Part shown: piece by piece, positions 1 to 10,199 of the stretch | Numbering within the stretch: position 1 is the first letter of the stretch | How the letters are laid out: every line of letters begins with the position of its first letter | NCBI GenBank assembly: GCA_034231615.1 | Contig: CM067306.1 | Coordinates: 33,500,019-33,564,018, forward strand | Length of the DNA stretch: 64,000 nt | Reading direction: 5' to 3' | DNA from: Meghimatium bilineatum | Lineage: Eukaryota > Mollusca > Gastropoda > Stylommatophora > Philomycidae | The notes under the pieces: model-generated | Told to the model about the DNA's origin: nothing | Databases searched by the model: none | What the model saw: only the letters and a program-made list of their open reading frames with translations | Position numbers and translations under genes: made by a program

Positions 1-1080
1 GAGAACAAGAAAAAATTAGCTGATGTAAGGTCGAGAGATAATGGAGGTTGTTCTAAAGTAATTAATTGTGTTTTGCGAGATACTACTTTACCAGTAGCGA
101 TCGATGTGCCTGCCGGCGCTTTGTCGTGAAACATAATCCAACTGTTTGTTCTCCATTTTTCTGGTCGTTTTCTTCTGGTTGCATCTCTTAGGCAACGGAT
201 GATATGATTTATTAAGTAGTGTCTATTAGTGTCTCCGAGGGTGACTTCTCAAGCAAAACACAGAATTTAACATATTTACCTTGTTTAATCAAGAATATGT
301 TCAACTCCAAAGAAGCTAGCACAACCCACAAACAAATATCTCTATTTTCTCTTAGAGAATATAGCCAAAAGGTCACGTTTCCCGCGTCCTTTCTTTAAGG
401 TCATTACCAACTTGTAAACATATTCCATAGCTTCCTCTTTCATTCACACTATAGTGAAACTATTTCGGGAACTTTTTGAAGCTACCTCGTAGAATGTAAA
501 AAAAAAATACATTTTAGGCTGGGAAAGAGGGGGGTGCACGGAAGAAAATGTGTTATACGTGGATCACGTGAGAAACAATATTGCGAAACGTTGCTCTATA
601 CACATAGACCCCCCCCCCTCCACCAATTAAACATAAAATTTCTTCTCAAACAATTACACATTGCTTTGTATTGGAGTCTCCAGAATGTGAGCAATTTTCT
701 GGAGAAACTCCCGGAAAGACAAAAAAAATAGCTTAATTGATGGTAATTCTTTGGATCAAAGAAAATAAATATCTGAGGAAAAAAAAAAGCCTAAAATTAG
801 AAGAGAATGAAATGTCTACATTCGATGTGCTCACTAATTTCCCCAGTGCTCCGTACTAAACGCTCTCTACTTATCTACATGACATTTCTTTGTTGAGTTC
901 TGTTTCATTTTGCACAAGTGTTTTTGTTATATTTCTTACCTCGTGCTCACTTTAAATATTTGCACGTGGTACGCGCGTGCGGGCAGAGATAAATATTTTG
1001 TGTGGCGTATCACAGACAGGGGAACGTACGGTTTATATGTCTGTTCATTCAACTTTTCTTCGATAACAATATTATATTCA
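1..1080. other. no gene recognised
   Basis: AT-rich sequence with short homopolymer tracts (a C run near 608, A runs near 500 and 780). Open frames are short and carry no recognisable domain. Confidence 0.5.
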
Positions 1081-1136
1081 CCCACTCTCTCTCTCTCTTT
1101 CTCTCTATATATCGTACTCTCTCTCTCTCTCTCACT
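1081..1136. repeat. (CT)n microsatellite
   Basis: Two CT-dinucleotide runs separated by a short TATA-containing spacer. Open frames across it on both strands translate to serine/leucine or glutamate/arginine runs and are artefacts of the repeat. Confidence 0.85.
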
Positions 1137-1359
1137 GGATATATACGAAATAATATTATTCAGAATTCTCTTTCTCCCAGGAAATATGAACAAAGAATAG
1201 TACCGCTGCCGTTTAGAATTAAAGTTATAATAGGCGGTTAATGGACATGATAGTGGATTTGGCTACACATTAACATTATATATAGTGCTTACGTAAATCA
1301 CAAGGTCCATCAGATTTACACTGAACGCACAGACTATCAGAGGGTACCATCTTCATTTA

Positions 1360-1950
1360 AGATATTTGCTATGATGGCACCTGGAGCTAGACGTATGATT
1401 ATCTAACCCCATGATATCTGCTGAGATGACACCAAAAGATGGACGTAAGATTGGGTACTTAACTCCATGATATCTGCTGAGATGACACCAAAAGATGGAC
1501 GTAAGATTGGGTACTTAACTCCATGATATCTGCTGAGATGACACCAAAAGATGGACGTACGATTATGTGCCTGACCATGATATCTGCTGAGATGACATCA
1601 AAAGATGGGCGTAAGATTGGGTGCCTGACTTCATGATATCTGCTAAGATGACACCTCAAGGTGGACGTAAGATTGGGTACCCACCTCCATGATATCTGCC
1701 GTGATATCAACGTAAATCATGAGCCTTGGCAACCAACAGATGAAATTAAGTTTGGGTACCTATCTCCATGATATCTGCCGTGAAGACACCAACAGATGAA
1801 CATAAGATTGACTACCCAATCTCATGATATCTTCTGCGCTTACCCTTGAAGATGGATGTTAGAATGGCTACTCAGCTTCATGATATCTGCCATATTGACA
1901 CATGAAGATAGACTTGCTTTCTAACTCCACGATATCTGGTAGAATTACAC
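1360..1950. repeat. 56-bp minisatellite
   Basis: About ten units, with 56-bp spacing measured between successive TTGGGTACTT motifs. Each unit carries CATGATATCTGCTGAGATGA. Units near 1420-1560 are nearly identical, and those toward 1700-1950 are increasingly degenerate. A segment AAATCATGAGCCTTGGCA near 1716 recurs outside the array near 2040, so the array edge has been locally duplicated. Confidence 0.85.
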
Positions 1951-2428
1951 CTGAATATATATATTTTTTTTCCTTGATGAAATGGTGGGGATACGGTATA
2001 TACAGAAATGTAGTCTATATTGAACTCCCACCATCGTAAATCATGAGCCTTGGCAAAGCTAACTAAAATTCCACTTCGCACTTTGGGTGTAGAAAGAGCA
2101 AGATCGATCCACCAGTTCTTGTCAAGGCGAAAATTAGATATTTCTAAACGGTTGACCAGCTTTTTAAATATGTTTTAAGACCAGAGGAAAAAGGCAACAA
2201 TACAACTAGAAACATGATATTGTTTATCGAAACATTGTTCACTAACTTTGAGTTGAGCATTTAAGATTATCAACAAAAACTGACAAATATTATAAATTGT
2301 GATAGAATTTGAGTTTTCCACATATTTGTTTGAAATAGACATGAAGTTTTAAGTTGGCATAGAAATAAAATAACAGAGCACCAACCCAAAAAAACAACAA
2401 CAATATTTAGAATAAATTAGAGTAGGAG

Positions 2429-2430
<2 letters not shown>
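1951..2430. other. no gene recognised
   Basis: AT-rich, non-repetitive apart from the short duplicate of array-edge sequence near 2040. No coding signal seen. Confidence 0.5.

Positions 2431-2480
<50 letters not shown>
2431..2480. repeat. (AT)n microsatellite
   Basis: About 25 AT dinucleotides immediately downstream (minus-strand sense) of the LINE 3' end that follows. Probably grown from that element's simple-sequence tail. A second, shorter AT run lies at 2769-2794. Confidence 0.85.
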
Positions 2481-2483
<3 letters not shown>

Positions 2484-2489
2484 TTCATT

Positions 2490-2765
2490 TATTTATTTTC
2501 CTTTTGCGCTGAAGTTAGCGTATAGGGCAGAGGTCAAATCTCTCCAATTCTGTCTGTTCAAAGCTATTCTGCGCAGTTCTTGAATAGTATGAATATTGGT
2601 TGTTTTACTTTCTCTAAGTATTGTTCTTCTGAGTGTTTCTTTTGGTCTACCCCTTGCTCTTTTGCCTGTAGGTATCCATTCAAGATATTGGTGGTGTATT
2701 CTGTTGGTGTCTGCGCGTAGGGCATGCCCGATGTAGGACCAACGGCGTTGTCTGATAACATCTGT
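2490..2765 (-). mobile_element. LINE 3' end (C-terminal RT tail fragment)
   Basis: Minus-strand translation gives IRQRRWSYIGHALR, then GKRARGRPKETLRRTI, then NRQNWRDLTSALYA. This is the pattern of the region after the reverse transcriptase in many animal non-LTR elements: a GH-x-L-R motif, a basic GRPKxTWRR motif and a terminal RxxWR motif. Only the last 90 or so residues are present, so this is a 5'-truncated dead copy. The clade is not resolved; it belongs with the copy at 3244 rather than with the RTE-like fragments elsewhere in the window. Confidence 0.65.
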
Positions 2766-3243
2766 GATGAATATATATATATATATATATATAGGCCCAA
2801 CATATAGAATAAACATTTTGTGAGCATGAATATCGAGTTTCCAGGATGGCATCTTAAAAAATAACGCAAAAATCCCGTCAATGTTGGGTAGAATAATAGA
2901 AACCAACCCTTGCCTGAAAGTCGTTGCGTTTTACTTCCAACAGAGATATTTCCGGTTCACTTTCAGATCTGTTTATATACGTACTTCCAATGTTGTAGGT
3001 AGGTGTTTCCGGTCGGTGTGGACATTTCCTTCATTCATTAATTTTTATTAGGTTGTTTATGTCTGCAGGCGTGCACGGGTGAGAAGAAAGAGATGAAATT
3101 AGTAGATGGAATCGGAGAAAGGTGAACTAAAGCAAACCAAACTATAGCATATTATAATCAACAGAGCGTCGGTTCTTAGGTATAGGTTTTACTGCATACT
3201 GTTACCTTTTTTGTGATGATGATGATGATGATGATTATGATGA

Positions 3244-3605
3244 TTGGCAGTTGACGTTTTTGATAAAATTGATCAAATGCATCATTTAGAATTAGATATA
3301 ATTAATAAATCAATACGAAGAAAAGGAAGGACTTATATCGGGCATGTACTTAGACTGATGAAAAACAGACTGCCATTAGAAGCATTAAAACGAGTATCTG
3401 GCGGCAAAAGAAAAATAGGAAGCCCAAAAGAGATTTTTTTGCAGAACAACGATCAGAGTAGATATGATTATGGGTATCAACAACATAAAAGAGGTACACA
3501 CAGTAGCATCACATCGCTAGACCTGAAGAGCTCTGATTTCTGCCCTATTCAACACATTCGGTTCTGAAGGAACATAGATAGATAGACAGACGATAAATAG
3601 ACAGA
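3244..3605 (+). mobile_element. LINE 3' end with (GATA/GACA)n tail
   Basis: Plus-strand translation reads INKSIRRKGRTYIGHVLR, then GGKRKIGSPKEI, the same post-RT signature as the element at 2490. The open frame ends near the motif TTCTGAAGGAACATAGATAG, and a GATA/GACA microsatellite follows. The copy at 26600-26790 ends with the same stretch, so this is the true 3' terminus of a family with a tetranucleotide tail. A TGATGATG run precedes it at about 3216-3245. Confidence 0.65.
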
Positions 3606-3744
3606 TTTTTGTGTGCGCTCATTGGATTTGTTAGTCATTTAAAAACGTACTATTAACTTTATTGTTTTGTATAACTTATTGTTGTTATTATTATTATGTT
3701 TGAGTTTTGGTCATCGTCGATTACGACGGACGAACATCATCATC

Positions 3745-3850
3745 ATCAAATAGACAGACAGGCAGAATAGAATAGAACATTACACAACAGGACAGGACAG
3801 AAAGATATATTAAATAGATTCTAGAGACAGGCAGACAAACAGACAGATAA
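3745..3850. repeat. GACA/AGAC-rich simple sequence
   Basis: Imperfect tetranucleotide sequence (AGACAGACAGGCAG and similar), resembling the tail of the LINE fragment just upstream. Confidence 0.6.
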
Positions 3851-3950
3851 GATTGCTTGTTATGAATTTCTCTTTTATTTTTTAAACTGCGTTAAGTATT
3901 ATTCAGATTCTTTTCTAGATATGGTCCTACGAGGTGATTTTTTAAAAAAT

Positions 3951-4046
3951 GTCACTCATCTTGGCTGATCCACCTTTTTCAGCTGATGATACAAAGTATA
4001 CGACAAATGACCAATGAAAATCACGAATTCAGCCAAGATGAATGAC
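3951..4046. repeat. short inverted repeat
   Basis: GTCACTCATCTTGGCTGA at 3951-3968 is matched in inverse by 4029-4046 with one mismatch, spaced 60 bp apart. It could form an 18-bp stem. It may be a remnant of a small fold-back element; no TSD was identified. Confidence 0.6.
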
Positions 4047-4324
4047 GCTGCGTGACCATCTCGCTGACCCCCATGTATGAATTGTGTATTGGTTATGAAC
4101 CGACATCATTGCACTCAGGGTAGACCCATTGGTACTCGGTCTCCTCTAGCAGATGACAAAAGGTATGCATACTGATGGTTCCTGTGACCCGCTGGTTAAA
4201 CATTCTTCTCGTTCCTCCCTGCAGGCGTCATCTTCTACTAGTACTACCACACTTAATACTAAAAATTTAAATTTAAAAAAGTCAATAATGCATGGTTCCT
4301 GTTAGGGAGTTGCAGAAAGGTTTC

Positions 4325-4500
4325 AAGTGTCTTGTGTGATAAACGTCAGATGTCGGTGGTTCTTGCTTTCGCCACGTCATGAGTGTGATTTTTTGAAATT
4401 TACACTCCGACAGAGAAAACCCAATCCTTACTTTGGATCGAACTCTGGACCTCACGGGTGTAAGACTAAAGCTCTAACCTCTCGGCCATGTGCCACAGTA
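4325..4500 (-). mobile_element. tRNA-derived SINE (copy 1)
   Basis: On the minus strand, from about 4500 down, there is a tRNA-like head: an A-box-like TGGCCGAGAGGTTAGAGC and a B-box-like GAGTTCGATCC. A body containing TTTTCTCTGTCGGAGTGTAA follows. The body matches the repeat at 38445-38660 (TTTTTTCTGTCGGAGGTACA), so this is a dispersed SINE and not a functional tRNA gene: there is no cloverleaf acceptor stem and the tail is non-tRNA. Confidence 0.65.
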
Positions 4501-4878
4501 AATTATAAATTCTTCAAATTACATCTTTGATAAACCTATTTTAAACGTGTTTAAAATATTTCTTTTAAACTTCGCGGAACGCTTGAAAAGACATCGAAGA
4601 TTAATAGGTGTCCGTGGGCCGTAAGTTTAAAGAACCAGTGTAATAAGATTTGTGAGAAATGCGTTTTTGAAAATTAAGAATAGTGATCCACGTAGAGATA
4701 GTATTTCAAAAAATCTTTGTTGTTTGAATGGGTCATGACCAGTCCATCACAGAACTCATTGTCTTTTGAAACGTCGTCCAGCTCTAATCATACACTTGCT
4801 GGATCAAGATCATAGATAAGGCGGGATTGGACAGTGGGAAGTTCAGTGGGACAGTGGCCCTTAGGAAATCGAACATCA

Positions 4879-5855
4879 TTTTTAGTACTAGCAAATTCAG
4901 CCAAAATGCGAATAAATCCTTCCAACCTCTTTTAGTACTAGAAACTGAACCAAAAGGCGGGTAAACCTACCACACCTTCATTAGTACTAGAAACTGAACC
5001 AAAAGGCGGGTAAACCTACCACACCTTCATTAGTACTAGAAACTGAACCAAAAGGCGGGTAAACCTCCCACACCTTCATTAGTACTAGAAACTGAACCAA
5101 AAGGCGGGTAAACCTCCCACACCTTCATTAGTACTAGAAACTGAACAAAAAGGCGGGTAAGCCTCCCACACCTTCATTAGTACTAGAAACTGAACCAAAA
5201 GGCGGGTAAACCTACCACACCTTCATTAGTACTAGAAACTGAACCAAAAGGCGGGTAAACCTACCACACCTTCATTAGTACTAGAAACTGAACCAAAAGG
5301 CGGGTAAACCTCCCACACCTTCATTAGTACTAGAAACTGAACCAAAAGGCGGGTAAACCTCCCACACCTTCATTAGTACTAGAAACTGAACAAAAAGGCG
5401 GGTAAGCCTCCCACACCTTCATTAGTACTAGAAACTGAACCAAAAGGCGGGTAAACCTCCCACACCTTCATTAGTACTAGAAACTGAACCAAAAGGCGGG
5501 TAAACCTCCCACACCTTCATTAGTACTAGAAACTGAACCAAAAGGCGGGTAAACCTCCCACACCTTCATTAGTACTAGAAACTGAACCAAAAGGCGGGTA
5601 AACCTCCCACACCTTCATTAGTACTAGAAAATGAACCAAAAGGCAGGGGAAACCTCCCACATCTTCATTAGTACTAGAAACTGAACCAAAAGGCGGGTAA
5701 ACCTCCCACACATTCATTAGTACTAGAAACTGAACCACAAGGCGGGTAAACCTCCCACGCCTTCATTAGTGCTCGGAAACAACACGGATACCCCATACCA
5801 CCCTGTTCTTTCTTTTAGTACTAGGAACGTAGCCAGAAGGTGGGTAAACCACTCC
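4879..5855. repeat. 49-bp minisatellite
   Basis: About 18-19 units, each beginning TTAGTACTAGAAACTGAACC and containing AAAAGGCGGGTAAACCTCCC. The sub-variant reading GAACAAAAAGGCGGGTAAGC occurs at 5143 and again at 5388, exactly five units (245 bp) apart, which shows block duplication inside the array. Edge units (4879-4930 and 5813-5855) are degenerate. Minus-strand frames through it read FGSVSSTNEGVGG repeats and are not genes. Confidence 0.9.
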
Positions 5856-6340
5856 CCTTCTAATCCCATCAATATTTTCCGCACAAAGGTCATCAAGAAA
5901 CTAATGCAACACATGAAATTGCAATAAATATTGGCGAATGCCTTTTTTCTTTAAAATCTACCCCTTTCTAAGGACATATCAACTACCCTGTGGTAGGTTT
6001 GTCTGGCATGTATCACTCCATTAGGCCTTCATACGCCGACTAATTTCTATATGTTTCCCCCTTTAATGATGACAATAGTAATATGTATAACATAATGCTG
6101 ATCCTCTGTAATTCATGTCTGTTGTTGGGCGGCCATTTTTAAACTTCCGCTAAAACGTCACATTTTTCGTCTGCATCACTATCTCACCTGCAGGACACTC
6201 GTGACATCATTAGCAACAGTATTGACATGTTACAATAGAAAAACCATTGGTTATTGGTATCTCTTTCAGACTTAATGTTTTCATTTGAAGCAAGAGTCAT
6301 ATGGCTATATATGTATATATATATAGCACATATAACATAT
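5856..6340. other. no gene recognised
   Basis: AT-rich with TATA-rich stretches near 6305-6345. Nothing recognised. Confidence 0.45.
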
Positions 6341-6344
6341 ATAA

Positions 6345-6700
6345 CATTTATAACAAGTGCCATATTCTTTCCAGAACATTGTATTCTTCGTGGATACTAA
6401 GAATGCCCCTCTGTCCCGGGCAAGCAGGCCTGCATTGGCCATAAACATGTTCATACATTCTTCGATTGTCGTTAGTCTTCTTGGCCTTTTCTTATTCTCT
6501 ACCTGGCGCTCTGCCCTCCAGAATCAGCATTTCGATGCCATCATGTCTCATTAAGTGTCCAAATTACTGTAACTTCTTTTTTATGAGAATATTTAGAAGT
6601 CATTCTTCATTTATTTTCAGTAATTTCAAAATTTCAATGTTCTTCTATTTCTCAGTCCGTGATATTCATATGATATGTATTTTGGTATATTTGTCAATAT
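6345..6700 (-). mobile_element. RTE-like LINE 3' fragment
   Basis: The minus-strand translation contains LMRHDGIEMLILEGRAPG (GH-x-x-RHD-G-x-E-x-x-ILEG type), followed by a basic region and an ending of the kind ...NVLERI. This is the post-RT signature of RTE/BovB-type LINEs. The plus-strand open frames here are shadows. Confidence 0.55.
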
Positions 6701-6721
6701 GTGGGGTTTAATTCTGGTGGC

Positions 6722-6990
6722 ATGCAAATGTGGTCATCGTAGCGCAGTGGTCACTGGCTTCACATATGAGTGGTCATAGATTCATTCCTCAGTTTAGGAT
6801 GAAATGTTTTTCAGACTGCAACGGCTCCTGGGTCGATCCAGCCTTAATTGGGTACCGGATTAACCCGGAAAGTAAAGATTGCGAGGGAGAGTTGGCTACC
6901 ACCCTATAAAACAGAGCTACTAAAATGTGATATCGCTAACATCTCACAACCCTACGACATTAATAAATGATGTGCGTTAACTTTAACTTT
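6722..6990 (+). mobile_element. tRNA-derived SINE (second family)
   Basis: The head reads ATCGTAGCGCAGTGGTCACT (A-box-like), with a degenerate B box near 6780. The body follows: CAGCCTTAATTGGGTACCGG, CCCGGAAAGTAAAG, GGCTACCACCCTATAAAA, then a conserved stretch around CTCACAACCCTACGACATTA and an ATAATGATGTGCGTTAAC-like end. This arrangement is a typical tRNA-derived SINE; only one copy lies in the window. CA-rich sequence follows. Confidence 0.6.
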
Positions 6991-7016
6991 ACTACATGTA
7001 AACACACACACAAAGT

Positions 7017-7062
7017 GACGTTTCGAACAACCGGCCCCTTAGTCGAAACGTCGATTTGTGTG
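7017..7062 (+). repeat. GTCGAAACGTCGATTTGTG motif with inverted repeat
   Basis: GACGTTTCGA (7017-7026) and TCGAAACGTC (7043-7052) are perfect inverted copies that could form a hairpin. Variants of the right half recur near 17510, 26270 (minus), 27260, 34840 and 44810. See the finding on hammerhead-like motifs. Confidence 0.6.
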
Positions 7063-7424
7063 TTTTATTATATGTGTTTACAATCATTAGCAAAATTCCA
7101 TTACCTTGCTCCAAGTTTCGCCTGTTTCAAATATATATATAGTGCATATAATATGTACGTTATCACAAGATTTCGTTAGTTGGTTTCGTTCCAATATTTT
7201 TAACAACAAAGGTGACATTCGGTATTTATCTGAAATGTCACGGGCTAAATCTATTTCTACTTTGCCGCCCTTTGATTCCTTCACATTTCACCTTGGCCTC
7301 TAAATAGAATCGCTCATGATGCGATCTTTTGCATCAGCGGTTCCCAACATATTTTGATCAATCCTTATCTAAAAAGGTTAATTCCCCCCAACTAGAGCGA
7401 TATTCTATCCGGCTTTGTGTGTCG

Positions 7425-8110
7425 GCGTCATGTGACTCGGGACCTGAAAGGTGAGCAGAGAATCGCGATACTATTTACCTTTCATGCATGTCGTAAGAGG
7501 GAACTGCGGATGGTATTGGGTGATGATGGTTGTCCTATTCCATGTAAGGTCAAAGTGACCCAAAAGCAATGCTGAAGTCGAATGTGTCAGGCCGAAAGTG
7601 CAGATATCGCAGACTAAGCTGTAACCCATGACACAACACATTTCGGTTCTTTGCGGTTGCGTCTGTGGGTCTCACCGATGACTCACTAGACAAACCACCC
7701 ATGCAACAGAAAACCTTAGTGGAGGACATGCCTTTATATTGAGGTTATCTTCTTATAGAAGCTTCATGGCACTTCATCTATACAATCCCGTAATCGTAAC
7801 CTTCGATAACAGTTACCATATTGTTCCGATAGGTCGACGTTGTGCGTGAACTAGTTACAGGCGCGGCGTTGGTGGACGGAACAACAAAGAAACCTGTCGC
7901 AAGGGCCAGAGTTGTACCCTGTGTCGACGTCTGTTTCGGCGACATTGGACTCAAACACCATTGAGTTGGATGGCTGCTGGAACAGAGGGCGGAGCTATTA
8001 TGGGAATGCCCCACGTGCTGTAAGGCCAGTTTCTAATCAAGAATCAAGAACAACACATTCTGATTCCCGGACTACATCTTGCTAATCTGCAGGAGCTTAA
8101 GAAGAAGATT
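7425..8110 (+). mobile_element. SINE B, split by a LINE fragment
   Basis: The 5' part (7425-7642) reads through TTTCATGCATGTCGTAAGAG, GCTGAAGTCGAATGTGTCAG and AGATATCGCAG. The 3' part (8050-8110) reads GACTACATCTTGCTAATCTG then GAGCTTAAGAAGAAG. These are the two halves of the 279-bp SINE B seen whole at 45518 and 57079. The sequence ACAACACATT with similar following bases occurs at 7633 and 8050, on either side of the intervening DNA, as an old and slightly diverged TSD would. Confidence 0.7.
7650..8045 (+). mobile_element. RNase H-type LINE 3' fragment nested in SINE B
   Basis: A plus-strand translation near 7905-8030 gives VDVCFGDIGLK, then LLEQRAELLWECPTCCKASF. This matches the minus-strand fragment at 53985-54540 (VDVCFGGIRLE ... 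EQRAEHLWECPTCCEASF). The CxxC-type end after the RNase H domain is typical of I-group LINEs. Frame-disrupted and dead. Flanking homology with the 54-kb copy extends over at least 300 bp, including GTTACCATATTGTTCCGATA in opposite orientation. Confidence 0.65.
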
Positions 8111-8399
8111 ATGCATAGATATTCGTTTTCAGTATGTTCGGGGTTGTTAGTTCTATCAGAGATCATTCAAAGGGAAATTCACATTTTAGATCATTCATTT
8201 GTAATTGTTCTACAATTTTGGTTGTTGGTCATTAACTTATTGTAGTTCGTTTTAAAAGTTAGACATATTTAATCAAATAACTCAGGAACTTTTGCATATG
8301 TAACAATGAATATTTGCATTTGTAACAATTAATATTTGACTGCTACATCACACTTTACAGGAACATATTATTTTATAATTTATTATTTTGTAGATTATA

Positions 8400-8755
8400 A
8401 GACAGAATTGATACCTTTGAGATGTGGGTGTATAGAAGAATAGGGAAAACATCATGGAAAGAGAAGAAAAAAAAGGGGTTCCGAAACGCTTAATATGAAG
8501 AAAGAACTACTAAGAGAAATAAAGATCAGGCAAAATATTTGGGACACAGTAAAAGACATGACACCTTATTGAAGACCTTACTTGAGGGTAAAGTCAAAGG
8601 GAAGCGAGCAAGAGTTAGACAGAGATACAAGTGGGAGAGTAACATCACACGATGGACAGGTTACAGTATAGCAGAGTGCATCATCAAGACAAGAGACAGT
8701 GGATGTTGCAGCCAACCTTAGTTGTGGAGACGGCACTTGATGATGATGATTTTTC
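8400..8755 (+). mobile_element. LINE 3' fragment with (GAT)n tail
   Basis: Translations give IDTFEMWVYRRIGKTSWKEK, then YLGHSKRHDTLLKTLLEGKV, GKRARVRQRYKWESNI and RWTGYSIAECIIKTRD. These are the post-RT signature motifs of RTE-related animal LINEs, in two frames. The element ends GGCACTTGATGATGATGAT. Antisense copies of the same family lie at 9945-10115 and 18535-18830. Confidence 0.65.
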
Positions 8756-8924
8756 AGATAGGGTACTACAAATTTCTTAATCATACAGGAAGATCAATGT
8801 AGCATTAGAGGTATGAGTGTGTTGGAGGGGGGAATTTGAGGGATTGCTCCTTTCCCTTAGGAATATACAACATGATATATGGTACCAAGAAATTAGTAGC
8901 ACATTACACCCCCCCCCCTCTCTC

Positions 8925-9770
8925 GCTATTAGTTTTCCTAGTAACGCATTGAGTAGCTACTTCCCTATTAGTTTTCCTGTTAACACATAGAGTTACTTCC
9001 TCTATCAGTTCTCCTAGTAACACATAGAGTTACCCTCCACTACCAGTTCTCCTAGTAACACATAGAGTTACCCTCCACTACCAGTTCTCCTAGTAACACA
9101 TAGAGTTACCCTCCACTACCAGTTCTCCTAGTAACACATAGAGTTACCCTCCACTACCAGTTCTCCTAGTAACACATAGAGTTACCCTTCACTACCAGTT
9201 CTCCTAGTAACACATAGTTACCCTCCACTATCAGTTCTCCTAGTAACACATAGAGTTACCCTTCACTACCAGTTCTCCTAGTAACACATAGTTACCCTCC
9301 ACTATCAGTTCTCCTAGTAACACATAGAGTTACCCTCCACTACCAGTTCTCCTAGTAACACATAGAGTTACCCTCCACTATCAGTTCTCCTAGTAACACA
9401 TAGTTACCCTTCACTACCAGTTCTCCTAGTAACACATAGTTACCCTCCACTATCAGTTCTCCTAGTAACACATAGTTACCCTCCACTACCAGTTCTCCTA
9501 GTAACACATAGTTACCCTCCACTACCAGTTCTCCTAGTAACACATAGAGTTACCCTCCACTACCAGTTCTCCTAGTAACACATAGAGTTACCCCCCACCA
9601 TATCAGCTTTCCTATTACCACATAGAGTTACCATCCCTCTGTCGGTTTTCTTAGTAACACAGAGTAACCTGCTTTCTATTAATTTATCTATTAACTATTA
9701 ACACACAGAGTTACCCCCCTATACTTATCAGTTTTCCTAGTAGCACATAGAGTAACCCCCTCCCCCATAC
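8925..9770. repeat. 36/38-bp minisatellite
   Basis: About 20 units built on CAGTTCTCCTAGTAACACAT, then AGAGTTACCCTCCACTAC. The period is 38 bp with ATAGAGTTAC and 36 bp with ATAGTTAC. The two unit types are interspersed, so indel variants have been shuffled within the array. Edges (8925-9000 and 9640-9770) are degenerate and rich in C runs. Confidence 0.88.
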
Positions 9771-9944
9771 ACACACCTATAAGTTTTCCTAGAAACATAA
9801 TGAATACCCCACCCCTAACTAATTAGTAGTGACCCCCTCCCAATCCTATTAACACTATATCATCAAAAGTATCACAACAACAAAGGAGCCGCTTATTAAA
9901 CAAAAAAGTTATCCATTCCTTTTACCAAAATCATATTTTTGGTC

Positions 9945-10115
9945 ATATGTAACAAACATCTATTACTTCCCTTTTATCTTGTCTATCTCATAATGTTTTC
10001 TTCCCACTTGTACTTCTGTCTACCTCTTGATCGCCTCCAGACAAATGTACCCTCACACAAGGTCTTCAACAGAATGTCGTGTCTTTTTATATATCAAAAT
10101 GTCCGTGTGGCAACC
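9945..10115 (-). mobile_element. LINE 3' fragment (antisense)
   Basis: The plus strand reads ACAAGGTCTTCAACAGAATG then TCGTGTCTTTTTATATATC, the reverse complement of the AAAAGACATGACACC...GAAGACCTT stretch of the LINE fragment at 8540. It is therefore another truncated, diverged copy of that family. Confidence 0.5.
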
Positions 10116-10199
10116 AGGACACTAGGACTTTAAGTTCAGAGTGCAAAGAATGCAACCACGGTCTTCTTCTTCTTCTTCTTTCGTTCACTTGAAACATGT

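Noticed and set aside
4879-5855. Possible CRISPR array
   Set aside because: Units are contiguous with no unique spacers, and the genome is eukaryotic. The same holds for the other arrays.
6722-6800. A tRNA gene
   Set aside because: A/B-box-like sequences are present but no acceptor stem can form, and a dispersed non-tRNA body follows; the same applies at 4425-4500, 28370-28420, 38600-38660 and 41090.
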